Shown: piece after piece, positions 56,240 to 64,000 of the stretch
Numbering within the stretch: position 1 is the first letter of the stretch
Layout: each line of letters begins with the position of its first letter
Assembly: GCF_002285795.1 (NCBI RefSeq)
Contig: NZ_CP022961.1
Location: 1,736,001 to 1,800,000 of the forward strand
Origin: Plantactinospora sp. KBS50
GTDB lineage: Bacteria > Actinomycetota > Actinomycetes > Mycobacteriales > Micromonosporaceae
Direction of reading: 5' to 3'
Length of the DNA stretch: 64,000 bases
Notes under the pieces: model-generated
What the model saw: only the letters and a program-made list of their open reading frames with translations
Database searches by the model: none
Told to the model about the DNA's origin: nothing
Translations under genes and position numbers: made by a program

Positions 56240-57721
56240 TCAGGCCACCGGAAGGATCAGGCCGCGCTCCACCAGGTGCGCGACGATCGGCCCGGCCGCG
56301 TCCGCCAGGTCCGCCTCCGGTACGTCGTGCGCGGCGGCCAGCAGGGCCAACTGGTCGGCCAGCGCCACCCGCCCGTCGCAGCCGCTGACGAGCGTGAGCA
56401 CCAGCGGATCGACCTCCTCGGACCAGCGCAGCCCGCGGGACATGGTGAGCACCTGGCGGTCCACCGCCCACCCGTCCTCGCCCATGGTGGCGTCCTGGCG
56501 TAGCTGCACACCCTCGGCCAGCCGGTACCGCCCGGCGAGCAGGCCGGCGCCGGAGCGGGCGGCCAGCCAGTCCCGCCGCTCGAACCAGGCGGCGATCTGG
56601 TCGCCCATCGGCGGCTCCACGGACTGCCGCAGGTCCTCGATCCGCACGATCGGGTCGGCGCGTTCGGAGCGGCGCAGGGTGACGATGCCGAAGCCGACCG
56701 CCTCCACCTTGTGCGCCTCGAACCAGTCCAACCAGGACTCCACCCGGCCCGGCTCGGCGGCCTCGCCGGCGTCGGCCAGCCACAGGTTGACGTACGCCAT
56801 GGGGTCGGCCACCTCGCGCTGGATCACCCAGGCGTCCAGGCCGGTACCGGCCAGCCAGCCGGCCACCCGCTCGGCCCAGTCCTCGCCGGCCGCGTGTACC
56901 CAGTTGGCCAGGTACTGCATGGTGCCGCCCGGGGTGAGCAGCTCCGGCGCGGCGGCGGCGAGTTCGGCGCCGATGCCGTCGCCGACCCGGCCCGAGTCGC
57001 GGTAGCGGTGCGTGGTGGTGCCGGGACCGACCACGAAGGGCGGGTTGCTGACCACCAGGTCGAACCGGCGCCCGGCCACCGGCGCGACCATGTCGCCGCG
57101 CAGCAGTTCCCAGCGCTGTCCGTTGAGCGCCGCCGTGGTGGCGGCGAACCGCAACGCCCGGTCGGACAGGTCGGTCGCGGTCACGGCGCCGGCGTGGGTG
57201 GCCAGGTGCAGCGCCTGCACCCCGGAGCCGGTGCCCAGGTCGAGTGCGGTGCCGACCGGCGCGCGGACGGTGGCGCCGAGCAGCGTGCTGGTGGCGCCGC
57301 CGATGCCCAGCACGTGTTCGGCGGCGAGCGGGCGTCCCGGCCGGGCGCTGGCCGGCAGGTCGGACAGCACCCACCAGTCGTCCCCGTACGGTTCGAGGTC
57401 GATGCCCTGCCGCAGGCCGTCGCCGTGCCGTTGCACGAGGCCGGCCGCGAGCGCGTCGCCCACCGGCAGCGGCGCCAGCGCGGCGGCCACCGCTGCCTCG
57501 GGTTCGGTGGAGGCACAGAGGAAGATCCGGATCAGCGTGGCCAGCGGGTCGCCGTCGGTGGTGGCCCGCAGCGCGGCCCGGTGATCGTTGCGGGCCAGGC
57601 CGCCGGTGGCCTGCGGCCCGAGCCGCCCGGCGATGCCGTTCGAGGTGTACCCCGCCGCGCTCAACGCGGTGCGGAGCTGGTCCACACCGGCCGGGGAGAG
57701 CAGCATCTCGTATCCGTCCAC
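56240..57721 (-). CDS. HemK/PrmC-like methyltransferase with N- and C-terminal extensions
   Basis: 493 residues. The central class I methyltransferase (~155-330) has LDLGTGSGVQALHLA (motif I) and the N-x-P-P-F signature VVSNPPFVVGPG, typical of amide/adenine N-methyltransferases. A ~150-residue N-terminal and ~170-residue C-terminal domain (GQIAAWFERR, VEPPMG) match the actinobacterial family, substrate unknown. GTG at 57721 is chosen over the longer frame from 57781. dtd follows directly. Confidence 0.8.
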   Translation of the reverse strand: MDGYEMLLSPAGVDQLRTALSAAGYTSNGIAGRLGPQATGGLARNDHRAALRATTDGDPLATLIRIFLCASTEPEAAVAAALAPLPVGDALAAGLVQRHGDGLRQGIDLEPYGDDWWVLSDLPASARPGRPLAAEHVLGIGGATSTLLGATVRAPVGTALDLGTGSGVQALHLATHAGAVTATDLSDRALRFAATTAALNGQRWELLRGDMVAPVAGRRFDLVVSNPPFVVGPGTTTHRYRDSGRVGDGIGAELAAAAPELLTPGGTMQYLANWVHAAGEDWAERVAGWLAGTGLDAWVIQREVADPMAYVNLWLADAGEAAEPGRVESWLDWFEAHKVEAVGFGIVTLRRSERADPIVRIEDLRQSVEPPMGDQIAAWFERRDWLAARSGAGLLAGRYRLAEGVQLRQDATMGEDGWAVDRQVLTMSRGLRWSEEVDPLVLTLVSGCDGRVALADQLALLAAAHDVPEADLADAAGPIVAHLVERGLILPVA

Positions 57722-57817
57722 CCCGACATCCTGCCTCGCCGGCTCCGGCGCCCCGGAGGCACCCGGGAAATCCCGGCACACCGGCCGGGACCCGGTGCGG
57801 GGGGGCGGCGACTCGCC

Positions 57818-58024
57818 TCAGCGCGGGATCTCCGGCGTCCGGTCGCCCGGCCGGCCGAACGAGCGGTCCAGCGGCAACGCGGTCAGCTGCCGGCAGGGCA
57901 GCGGGTTGCCGCACGAGCAGCGTCGGCGCAGGACGAGGCCGTACCGGATCCACCGTGGCCGGTGCCGGTTCGCCAGCTCGATGGCGAACCGCGCGAACTC
58001 CGACAACTCCGGTGCGGGGAACAC
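57818..58024 (-). CDS. small conserved cysteine-containing protein
   Basis: 68 residues: FARFAIELANRHRPRWIRYG and a CSCGNPLPC knuckle that could bind zinc. GTG at 58024 has GGGGAGGG just upstream, which supports translation. Function unknown. Upstream of the methyltransferase on the same strand. Confidence 0.6.
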   Translation of the reverse strand: MFPAPELSEFARFAIELANRHRPRWIRYGLVLRRRCSCGNPLPCRQLTALPLDRSFGRPGDRTPEIPR

Positions 58025-58257
58025 CGGCCCTCCCCTCGTCAGGGGTACGGAAGACGGGCCGTGCGGCCGATGTTCCTACCCGCATACAGAATGAGAGATA
58101 TTGACTGTCGGCACAATGTCTATTTGATTACTTCGGTGTCGGGCGCGTTTTTAAAATGACATTTGAGAATTGCTTTTGCGAAGTGCAAGATGCGTGTGGC
58201 CGGATCGGCGTGTCCACCCGGCGCCCGGGGCGCCGCGGCGGGTGCCAGGATGGTCGC
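58025..58257. other. divergent intergenic region with a low-GC patch
   Basis: 58080-58195 is strikingly AT-rich for this genome (TTGATTACTTCGG, GTTTTTAAAATGACATTTG) and codes for nothing obvious. It probably holds promoters for the small cysteine protein (minus) and the HhH-GPD gene (plus), or is imported DNA. Confidence 0.5.
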
Positions 58258-58836
58258 ATGGCACTCTCCCTGCCGATCGACCCCGCCGCGAACGACCTGC
58301 TCAACCGCAGTCCGCTCGCGCTGCTGCTGGGCATGGTCCTGGACCAGCAGATCCCACTGGAAAAGGCGTTCTCCTCGCCGTACGTGCTGGCCCAGCGGCT
58401 CGGGCACGAGCCGACGGCCGAGGAACTGGCCGGGTACGACCGGGAGGCGTTGGTGACGCTGTTCGCCACGCCTCCGGCGCTGCACCGCTTCCCCAAGGCG
58501 ATGGCCGAGCGGGTCCAGCAGGTGTGCCGGATCCTGGTGGAACGCTACGGCGGGGATCCCGCCGGGCTCTGGGTCGACGCGCGGACCGGGGCGGAACTGC
58601 TGTCCCGGATCGCCGACCTGCCCGGCTTCGGCCGCCAGAAGGCGCAGATCTTCCTGGCCCTGCTCGGAAAGCGGTACGACGTGCGGCCCGCGGGCTGGCA
58701 GGCGGCGGCCGGCGGATACGGCGAGCCGGACGCGTACCGGTCGGTCGCCGACATCACCGACCCGGACTCGCTGGCCCGGGTGCGGTCGTACAAGCAGGAG
58801 ATGAAGGCGGCGGCCAAGGCGCGCGGCGCCGGCTGA
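58258..58836 (+). CDS. HhH-GPD superfamily base-excision repair protein
   Basis: 192 residues: LLGMVLDQQIPLEKAFSSP, PPALHRFPKAMAERVQ, and helix-hairpin-helix ISLADLPGFGRQKAQIF-like (LLSRIADLPGFGRQKAQIF, ~122-140) followed by LLGKRYDVRPAGW. Probably a DNA glycosylase-like protein; no Fe-S cysteines. ATG at 58258. Confidence 0.85.
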   Translation: MALSLPIDPAANDLLNRSPLALLLGMVLDQQIPLEKAFSSPYVLAQRLGHEPTAEELAGYDREALVTLFATPPALHRFPKAMAERVQQVCRILVERYGGDPAGLWVDARTGAELLSRIADLPGFGRQKAQIFLALLGKRYDVRPAGWQAAAGGYGEPDAYRSVADITDPDSLARVRSYKQEMKAAAKARGAG

Positions 58837-58915
58837 GTCGCCGTCCGACCCGACGGTAGCTGGTTGCGGCCCGGCGGCGGGTGCGAGTATGGACGGGCCC
58901 CTCGAGGAGGAACGC

Positions 58916-59281
58916 GTGGTGAAGCATCCGGAACATCGGCCGATCCTGATCACGGACGCGTCTCGCAGCCCGAGCGACCAGCTGCACAGCCGGCAGGTCC
59001 GGTACGTGGTGATGATGGCCATCCGTGCCGTCTGCCTGATCGTCGGAGCCGTGTTGATCAGCGCGAAGGCGCCCATGCTGTGGCTGTGGCTGCCGCTCTG
59101 CCTGGTCGGCATGGTGCTCATCCCGTGGCTGGCCGTGCTGCTGGCCAACGACCGCCCGCCGCGCGAGGAGGTCCGGCTGGCCAACCGGCTGCGCCACCGG
59201 TCGCACCGGGCGGAGGCGCCGCCCGCGCCCAGCCTCGGTGCGCAGGAGGCGCCGCACCGCACCATCGACGCCGAGTCCTGA
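58916..59281 (+). CDS. DUF3099 membrane protein
   Basis: 121 residues: a cytoplasmic start with ITDASRSPSDQLHSRQVRYV, two transmembrane helices (~36-55 and ~60-80) and an acidic/Arg tail. Matches DUF3099. GTG at 58916 directly after GAGGAGG at ideal spacing; ATG at 58889 lacks one. Function unknown. Confidence 0.8.
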   Translation: MVKHPEHRPILITDASRSPSDQLHSRQVRYVVMMAIRAVCLIVGAVLISAKAPMLWLWLPLCLVGMVLIPWLAVLLANDRPPREEVRLANRLRHRSHRAEAPPAPSLGAQEAPHRTIDAES

Positions 59282-59384
59282 GCCCGGTACGGCCGGGCGC
59301 CGGCCGGAAGATTGCCGGCGGGGGAGCGCCATCCGGCCGAAACGCACGGTGCGACATCTCGAAGCTGCTGGCAGAATGGGACGC

Positions 59385-59660
59385 GTGACCTCTCCCGCCG
59401 TTCCGGAAACCAGTGGCACCATCCTCGAGCGCCCGGTTGAGCGCCCGGTCGAACATGGTGATCACGAGCGGTTTTCGCACTACGCCGAACGAGACAAGAT
59501 CACTGAGGCGATGGTCCTCGGCACCCCCATCAAGGCCCTCTGCGGCAAGATCTGGGTCCCGTCCCGGGACCCCAGCCGGTTCCCGGTCTGCCCGGAGTGC
59601 AAGGAGATCTTCGAGGACGACAACCGCTTCTACGACCAGAAGCCGGAGTCCGGCGAGTAG
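59385..59660 (+). CDS. DUF3039 small protein
   Basis: 91 residues with the DUF3039 core HGDHERFSHYAERDKITEAM, GTPIKALCGKIWVPSRDP, FPVCPECKEIFE (three Cys, likely zinc-binding). Found widely in actinobacteria upstream of a helicase-like gene. GTG at 59385; ATG at 59376 is an alternative. Confidence 0.85.
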   Translation: MTSPAVPETSGTILERPVERPVEHGDHERFSHYAERDKITEAMVLGTPIKALCGKIWVPSRDPSRFPVCPECKEIFEDDNRFYDQKPESGE

Positions 59661-59670
59661 CTTTCCCGCG

Positions 59671-60315
59671 GTGCACACCTCCACCGCCCTGCTGGTCGCC
59701 GACCTGACCGGGGTTGCCGTCTTCGCCGCCTCCGGCGCCTCCGCCGCGGTGGCCAAGCGGCTGGACCTGTTCGGGGTGACCTTCGTCGGCATCGTGGCGG
59801 CCCTCGGCGGCGGGATCTTCCGGGATCTGGTGATCGACCGGGTCCCGCCGTTGGCCTTCGCCGACTGGCGCTATCCCGCCACCGCCGCCGTGGCCGCCGG
59901 CGTGGTCTTCTGGCTGCATCCCCAGTTCAGCCGGCTGCGCACCACCGTGCTCGTGCTGGACGCGGCCGGGCTCGGACTGTTCGCCGTCACCGGCACCGCG
60001 GCGGCGCTGGCCGCCGGGGTCCCGGCGGTCGGCGCCTGCCTGATCGGCACGCTCGCCGGGATCGGCGGCGGGCTGGGCCGGGACCTGCTCACCGGGGAGA
60101 TCCCGGTGGTGCTGCGGCGCGAGATCTACGCGGTGGCCGCACTGGCCGGCGCCGTCACGGTGGCCGCGGCCGACCGGCTGGGCTGGGCCGGTCCCGTGCC
60201 GCTGGTGGCGGCCGCGCTGCTGGTCTTCGGGGTACGGCTGATCGCCCTGCGCCGCCGCTGGGCGGCACCGGTCGCCACGGACCGGCCGGTCCGCCCGCGC
60301 ACCCCGACCCGCTGA
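59671..60315 (+). CDS. trimeric intracellular cation (TRIC) channel family protein
   Basis: 214 residues, about seven transmembrane helices and two TRIC/UPF0126 repeats: GVAVFAASGASAAVAKRLDLFGV, GGGIFRDLVIDR and later GLGLFAVTGTAAAL, GGLGRDLLTGEIP. The paired GGG-F/L-R-D-L motifs are the K+-coordinating glycine kinks. GTG at 59671, weak ribosome-binding site, 10 bp after the DUF3039 stop. Confidence 0.9.
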   Translation: MHTSTALLVADLTGVAVFAASGASAAVAKRLDLFGVTFVGIVAALGGGIFRDLVIDRVPPLAFADWRYPATAAVAAGVVFWLHPQFSRLRTTVLVLDAAGLGLFAVTGTAAALAAGVPAVGACLIGTLAGIGGGLGRDLLTGEIPVVLRREIYAVAALAGAVTVAAADRLGWAGPVPLVAAALLVFGVRLIALRRRWAAPVATDRPVRPRTPTR

Positions 60316-60494
60316 CCGCCCGGCCACCGCGACCGGTGCGGCCGGTGTGACGAAGGTGCCCGCTGTGTCGACTGGGGCCAGTGGGGGCGGCTGGTTATTC
60401 TGGTACGGCCTTCGCGGTCAACCGGACGCGGAGGCGTTTTCGTGGTCGCCGCCGCCGGTGTTTCCGGCCCGGCGACCGAGGGGGGAGCGTCGCG

Positions 60495-62222
60495 TTGGGT
60501 GCCGGGCAAGTCTCCACGGAAACCTTTCCGGCGCTCCGGTCCTGGCAGCGCAAGGCCCTCGTGCAGTACCTGCGGCGCCGGTCGCCCGACTTCACCGCGG
60601 TCGCCACGCCGGGCGCCGGCAAGACGACGTTCGCGCTGCGGATCGCGGCGGAACTGCTGGCCGACGGGACCGTGCAGGCGGTCACCGTGGTGGCGCCCAC
60701 CGAGCATCTCAAGACGCAGTGGTCCCTCGCGGCCGCCCGGGTGGGCATCCAGCTCGACGACGCCTTCCGGAACTCCGACCTGCGCTCGTCCGCCGACTTC
60801 CACGGCGCGGTGGTGACGTACGCCCAGGTCGGCATGGCACCCCAGGTGCACCGGCGACGCACCATGACCCGGCGGACGCTTGTCATCCTGGACGAGATCC
60901 ACCACGCCGGGGACTCGCGGACCTGGGGCGACGGGGTCAAGGCGGCGTTCGAGCCCGCGGTACGCCGGCTGATGCTCACCGGGACACCCTTCCGGTCGGA
61001 CGAGAACCCGATCCCGTTCGTCGAGTACGAGCGCGGCTCCGACGGCCTGCTGCGATCCCGGGCCGACTCGGTCTACGGGTACGCGGACGCGCTGCGCGAG
61101 GGGGTGGTGCGGCCGGTGATGTTCCTGGCCTACTCGGGGGAGACCCGGTGGCGTACCCGGGCCGGGGACGAGCTGGCCGCGCGGCTGGGCGAGCCGATGA
61201 CCAAGGACCTCGTCGGCCAGGCGTGGCGGACCGCGCTCGACCCGGCGGGGGAGTGGATGCCGCAGGTGCTGCGGGCCGCCGACGCGCGGTTGCAGGCCAA
61301 GCGGGCCGGCGGGATGGCCGACGCCGCCGGGCTGGTCATCGCCAGCGACCAGCAGGCGGCCCGGGCGTACGCGAAGTTGATCGACCGGCTCACCGGGCAG
61401 CGGCCGGTGGTGGTGCTCTCCGACGACGCCGGCTCGTCGGCCCGGATCGCCGCCTTCGCCTCCTCCGACGCGCGCTGGCTGGTCGCCGTGCGGATGGTCT
61501 CCGAGGGCGTCGACATCCCCCGGCTCGCGGTCGGCGTGTACGCCACCAGCGCCTCCACGCCGCTGTACTTCGCCCAGGCGATCGGCCGGTTCGTCCGGGC
61601 CCGTCGGCCCGGGGAGACCGCCACGGTGTTCCTGCCGAGCGTGCCGCACCTGCTCGGGCTGGCCAGCGAGATGGAGGCGCAGCGGGACCACGTGCTCGGC
61701 AAGCCGAAGAGCGACGAGGACGGGCTCGACGACGCGCTGCTGGAGCGCGCCCAGCGCGACGATCAGGCCAGCGGGGAGTTGGAGAAGCAGTTCGAGGCGC
61801 TCTCCGCGACCGCCGAGCTGGATCAGGTGATCTTCGACGGGGCCTCGTTCGGGACGGGAGCCCAGGCCGGCACGCCGGAGGAGGAGGAGTATCTGGGGCT
61901 GCCCGGCCTGCTGACCGCGGACCAGGTGACGGTGCTGCTGAACAAGCGGCAGGCGGACCAGCTCGCCGCCCAGCGTCGCAACCGTGCCAACGCCCCGGCC
62001 GTGCCGGAACCGCGGGCCGAGGCGGCGCCGATGAGCGCCGCCCAGCGCCGGGTGGCGCTGCGCCGCCAGCTCAACACGCTCGTCGCGGCACACCACCACC
62101 GGACCGGGCTGCCGCACGGGAAGATCCACGCGGAGCTGCGCCGGCTCTGTGGCGGCCCGCCCAGCGCACAGGCCACGATCGAGCAGCTTGAGGAGCGGAT
62201 CGCGACCGTCCAGACGCTCTGA
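60495..62222 (+). CDS. DEAD/DEAH-box helicase
   Basis: 575-residue SF2 helicase: WQRKALVQYLRRR (Q-like region), Walker A ATPGAGKTT, motif II LDEIHHAGD, LTGTPFRSD, and C-terminal motifs VSEGVDIPRLAV and FAQAIGRFVRARR. A helical tail follows. TTG at 60495 with GGGGGGAG seven bases before it, though the frame is open to 60381. Nucleic-acid remodelling role; specific target unknown. Found after DUF3039/TRIC genes. Confidence 0.88.
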   Translation: MGAGQVSTETFPALRSWQRKALVQYLRRRSPDFTAVATPGAGKTTFALRIAAELLADGTVQAVTVVAPTEHLKTQWSLAAARVGIQLDDAFRNSDLRSSADFHGAVVTYAQVGMAPQVHRRRTMTRRTLVILDEIHHAGDSRTWGDGVKAAFEPAVRRLMLTGTPFRSDENPIPFVEYERGSDGLLRSRADSVYGYADALREGVVRPVMFLAYSGETRWRTRAGDELAARLGEPMTKDLVGQAWRTALDPAGEWMPQVLRAADARLQAKRAGGMADAAGLVIASDQQAARAYAKLIDRLTGQRPVVVLSDDAGSSARIAAFASSDARWLVAVRMVSEGVDIPRLAVGVYATSASTPLYFAQAIGRFVRARRPGETATVFLPSVPHLLGLASEMEAQRDHVLGKPKSDEDGLDDALLERAQRDDQASGELEKQFEALSATAELDQVIFDGASFGTGAQAGTPEEEEYLGLPGLLTADQVTVLLNKRQADQLAAQRRNRANAPAVPEPRAEAAPMSAAQRRVALRRQLNTLVAAHHHRTGLPHGKIHAELRRLCGGPPSAQATIEQLEERIATVQTL

Positions 62223-62289
62223 TCCGGGCGACCGCCGCGGTCACCGGCCAACGTCCGATCCGGTGGGGAAAGGCACCGCGGGGAAAGCA

Positions 62290-62324
62290 CCGGCCGGAGG
62301 CACCCTGCGGATGCCCCCGGCCGG
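62290..62324. terminator. bidirectional hairpin after the helicase
   Basis: CCGGCCGGaGGCA (62290-62302) pairs with TGCCcCCGGCCGG (62312-62324), one mismatch, 9-nt loop. Lies between the convergent helicase and DUF7455 genes. Confidence 0.7.
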
Positions 62325-62341
62325 CTATGTCGGATCGCTGG

Positions 62342-62575
62342 TCAGTTCGCCATCATCTCGGCGCCTCGCCACGTGAATTCCGGGTCGGTCGCGAACCGTA
62401 CGGTGATCTTGACAAGATCCTCCGCGTACTTGTTCGCGTGATGGCCACAGAACACCAGCTCGCCCCCGCCCGCCAGGGTGATACGGAGCTTGCCGGCAGC
62501 GTTGCAGCGGTCGCACCGTTCATCGGCGGCTGGGGGAGCCACCGTTTCGGGCGGCGGCGTGAGGGTCGGGGTCAT
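62342..62575 (-). CDS. DUF7455-type small zinc-binding protein
   Basis: 77 residues: ERCDRCNAAGKLRITLAGGGELVFCGHHANKYAED. Two Cys plus Cys-His-His could bind zinc. ATG at 62575 with GAGGAGG upstream. Small partner commonly found beside the principal sigma factor gene. Function unknown. Confidence 0.75.
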   Translation of the reverse strand: MTPTLTPPPETVAPPAADERCDRCNAAGKLRITLAGGGELVFCGHHANKYAEDLVKITVRFATDPEFTWRGAEMMAN

Positions 62576-62812
62576 CGCCTTCCTCCTCTGGTCGTCACCG
62601 ATGAACACATTCCTTTGTTGCTCACCTATCGTGCAACACCCTTGTGGGGTGCGGCCTTCCCAGTGTGCCCGCGGGGGACCGAGGTCACACGTCGTACCGA
62701 CAGTGTGCAGTGCACCCCGGGGGCCCCGTCAACGATCACGGCCAGGGAAACGGCCGATCACGTCGAGAACGCGTACGTCCGGTGACCTGGCCAACACGTC
62801 TGGTTGATGGGA

Positions 62813-64000
62813 TTAGTCCAGGTAGTCGCGCAGTACCTGGGACCGCGACGGGTGGCGCAGCTTCGACATGGTCTTGGATTCGATCTGCCGGATCCGCTCG
62901 CGCGTGACGCCGTACACCTGGCCGATCTCGTCGAGGGTGCGCGGCTGGCCGTCGGTCAGTCCGAACCGCAGCCGGACGACGCCCGCCTCCCGCTCGGACA
63001 GGGTCTGCAACACCTGCTGGAGCTGGTCCTGGAGCAGCGAGAACGACACCGCGTCCACCGCCACGACCGCCTCGGAGTCCTCGATGAAGTCGCCGAGCTG
63101 GCTGTCGCCCTCGTCGCCGATCGTCTGGTCGAGCGAAATGGGCTCCCGTGCGTACTGCTGGATCTCCAGTACCTTTTCCGGGGTGATGTCCATTTCCTTG
63201 GCCAGCTCCTCCGGCGTGGGCTCGCGGCCCAGGTCCTGAAGCAGCTCCCGCTGGATCCGGCCGAGCTTGTTGATCACCTCGACCATGTGTACCGGGATGC
63301 GGATGGTGCGTGCCTGGTCGGCCATGGCGCGGGTGATGGCCTGGCGGATCCACCAGGTGGCGTAGGTGGAGAACTTGTAGCCCTTGGTGTAGTCGAACTT
63401 CTCGACGGCGCGGATCAGGCCGAGGTTGCCCTCCTGGATCAGGTCGAGGAAGGCCATGCCGCGGCCGGTGTACCGCTTGGCCAGCGAGACCACCAGCCGC
63501 AGGTTGGCCTCCAGCAGGTGGTTCTTGGCCCGCTCGCCGTCCCGGGAGATCCACAACAGGTCCCGGACCATGTCCCGGACCATCTTCTCCTCGCCGTCCT
63601 CGGCGGCGCGCAGCCGTTCGGCCGCGTACAGGCCCGCCTCGATCCGCTTGGCGAGCTCCACCTCCTGCTCGGCGTTCAGCAGCGGGACCTTGCCGATCTG
63701 CTTGAGGTACGCCCGTACCGAGTCGGCCGAGGCGGTCAGCTCGGCGTCCCGGCGGGCCTGCTTGAGGGCCTCGGACTCCTCGTCGTCCCACTCGAAATCG
63801 TTGTCGGTGGCCGCGTCGGCGGCGTCGGCCTCGGCGGCCTGGGTCAGCTCGGCCGGCTCGTCGACGACCACATCCTCGATCTCGGCGGCCAACTCCTCGG
63901 GGTCCACCTCGCCCTCGCCGCCGGCCGGTGCCTCGCCGGGCTTGCCGCCCTTGGCGGTCTTGGCGGCGGCCTTGGTCGCCTTGGCGCCGGTCGCCTGCTT
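62813..64000 (-). CDS. sigA: principal sigma factor SigA/HrdB (partial, runs off right edge)
   Basis: At least 395 residues: regions 1.2 ([18 protein letters not shown]), 2 ([40 protein letters not shown]), 3 and 4 ([21 protein letters not shown]). The acidic region 1.1-like stretch ([22 protein letters not shown]) and a Lys/Ala-rich start identify the essential housekeeping factor. The 5' end lies beyond 64000. Shares a 183-bp identical tract with the sigma gene at 42406. Confidence 0.96.
   Translation of the reverse strand, partial: KQATGAKATKAAAKTAKGGKPGEAPAGGEGEVDPEELAAEIEDVVVDEPAELTQAAEADAADAATDNDFEWDDEESEALKQARRDAELTASADSVRAYLKQIGKVPLLNAEQEVELAKRIEAGLYAAERLRAAEDGEEKMVRDMVRDLLWISRDGERAKNHLLEANLRLVVSLAKRYTGRGMAFLDLIQEGNLGLIRAVEKFDYTKGYKFSTYATWWIRQAITRAMADQARTIRIPVHMVEVINKLGRIQRELLQDLGREPTPEELAKEMDITPEKVLEIQQYAREPISLDQTIGDEGDSQLGDFIEDSEAVVAVDAVSFSLLQDQLQQVLQTLSEREAGVVRLRFGLTDGQPRTLDEIGQVYGVTRERIRQIESKTMSKLRHPSRSQVLRDYLD

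Overview
The window is about 70% GC and carries an actinobacterial gene complement: an IdeR-type iron regulator, a class II ribonucleotide reductase, a LexA-LysM-NrdR neighbourhood, two primary-type sigma factors, DUF3039/DUF3099/DUF5522 small proteins, and secreted CBM2-bearing polysaccharidases. Gene content and codon use fit the Micromonosporaceae (Micromonospora or a relative); the species cannot be told from the sequence.

Layout. (1) 1-9.7 kb: a frameshifted alpha/beta hydrolase and miaB, then two secreted plant-wall enzymes (a PL1 pectate lyase and a GH5 endoglucanase, both with CBM2), a DUF349 coiled-coil protein, miaA and dapF. (2) 9.7-20.4 kb: housekeeping genes: ACT-domain malic enzyme, hflX, a small membrane protein, lexA divergent from an SOS-box-controlled LysM division inhibitor, nrdR, nrdJ and a DUF2332 protein. 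(3) 20.4-34.4 kb: an accessory polymorphic-toxin locus. A secreted LamG protein and a 2319-residue RHS/Hint toxin with its immunity gene are followed by two promoterless orphan toxin cassettes. Each orphan still begins with the last ~50 bp of the Hint domain and has its own immunity gene (one is frameshifted). Between the main gene and the orphans lies a DUF1778/GNAT toxin-antitoxin pair, and short repeats punctuate the array. GC drops and decayed fragments, including a transposase piece, mark the region as fluid. (4) 34.4-43.4 kb: a methyltransferase, small proteins, ideR (with a frameshifted C-terminus), a tandem rhodanese, an acuC deacetylase next to a GNAT/acyl-CoA-synthetase fusion (a likely protein-acetylation switch), and a primary-like sigma factor. 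(5) 43.5-55.8 kb: a tightly overlapping ten-gene operon divergent from an IclR regulator. It encodes a RraA-type aldolase, acylating acetaldehyde dehydrogenase, HOA-type aldolase, a complete ABC importer, a TcuA-like flavoprotein, an aldo/keto reductase, a ComA-like (phosphosulfolactate synthase family) enzyme and an MFS transporter. This looks like an uncharacterised organic-acid uptake and breakdown pathway ending in pyruvate and acetyl-CoA. (6) 55.8-64 kb: D-aminoacyl-tRNA deacylase, a HemK-like methyltransferase, small conserved actinobacterial proteins, a TRIC channel, a DEAD/DEAH helicase, and the principal sigma factor (sigA/hrdB) running off the right edge.

The two most interesting systems are the toxin-cassette array (22.6-34.4 kb) and the IclR-linked ComA-containing catabolic operon (43.5-55.8 kb). 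The two sigma genes also share an exactly identical 183-bp tract, which suggests gene conversion.
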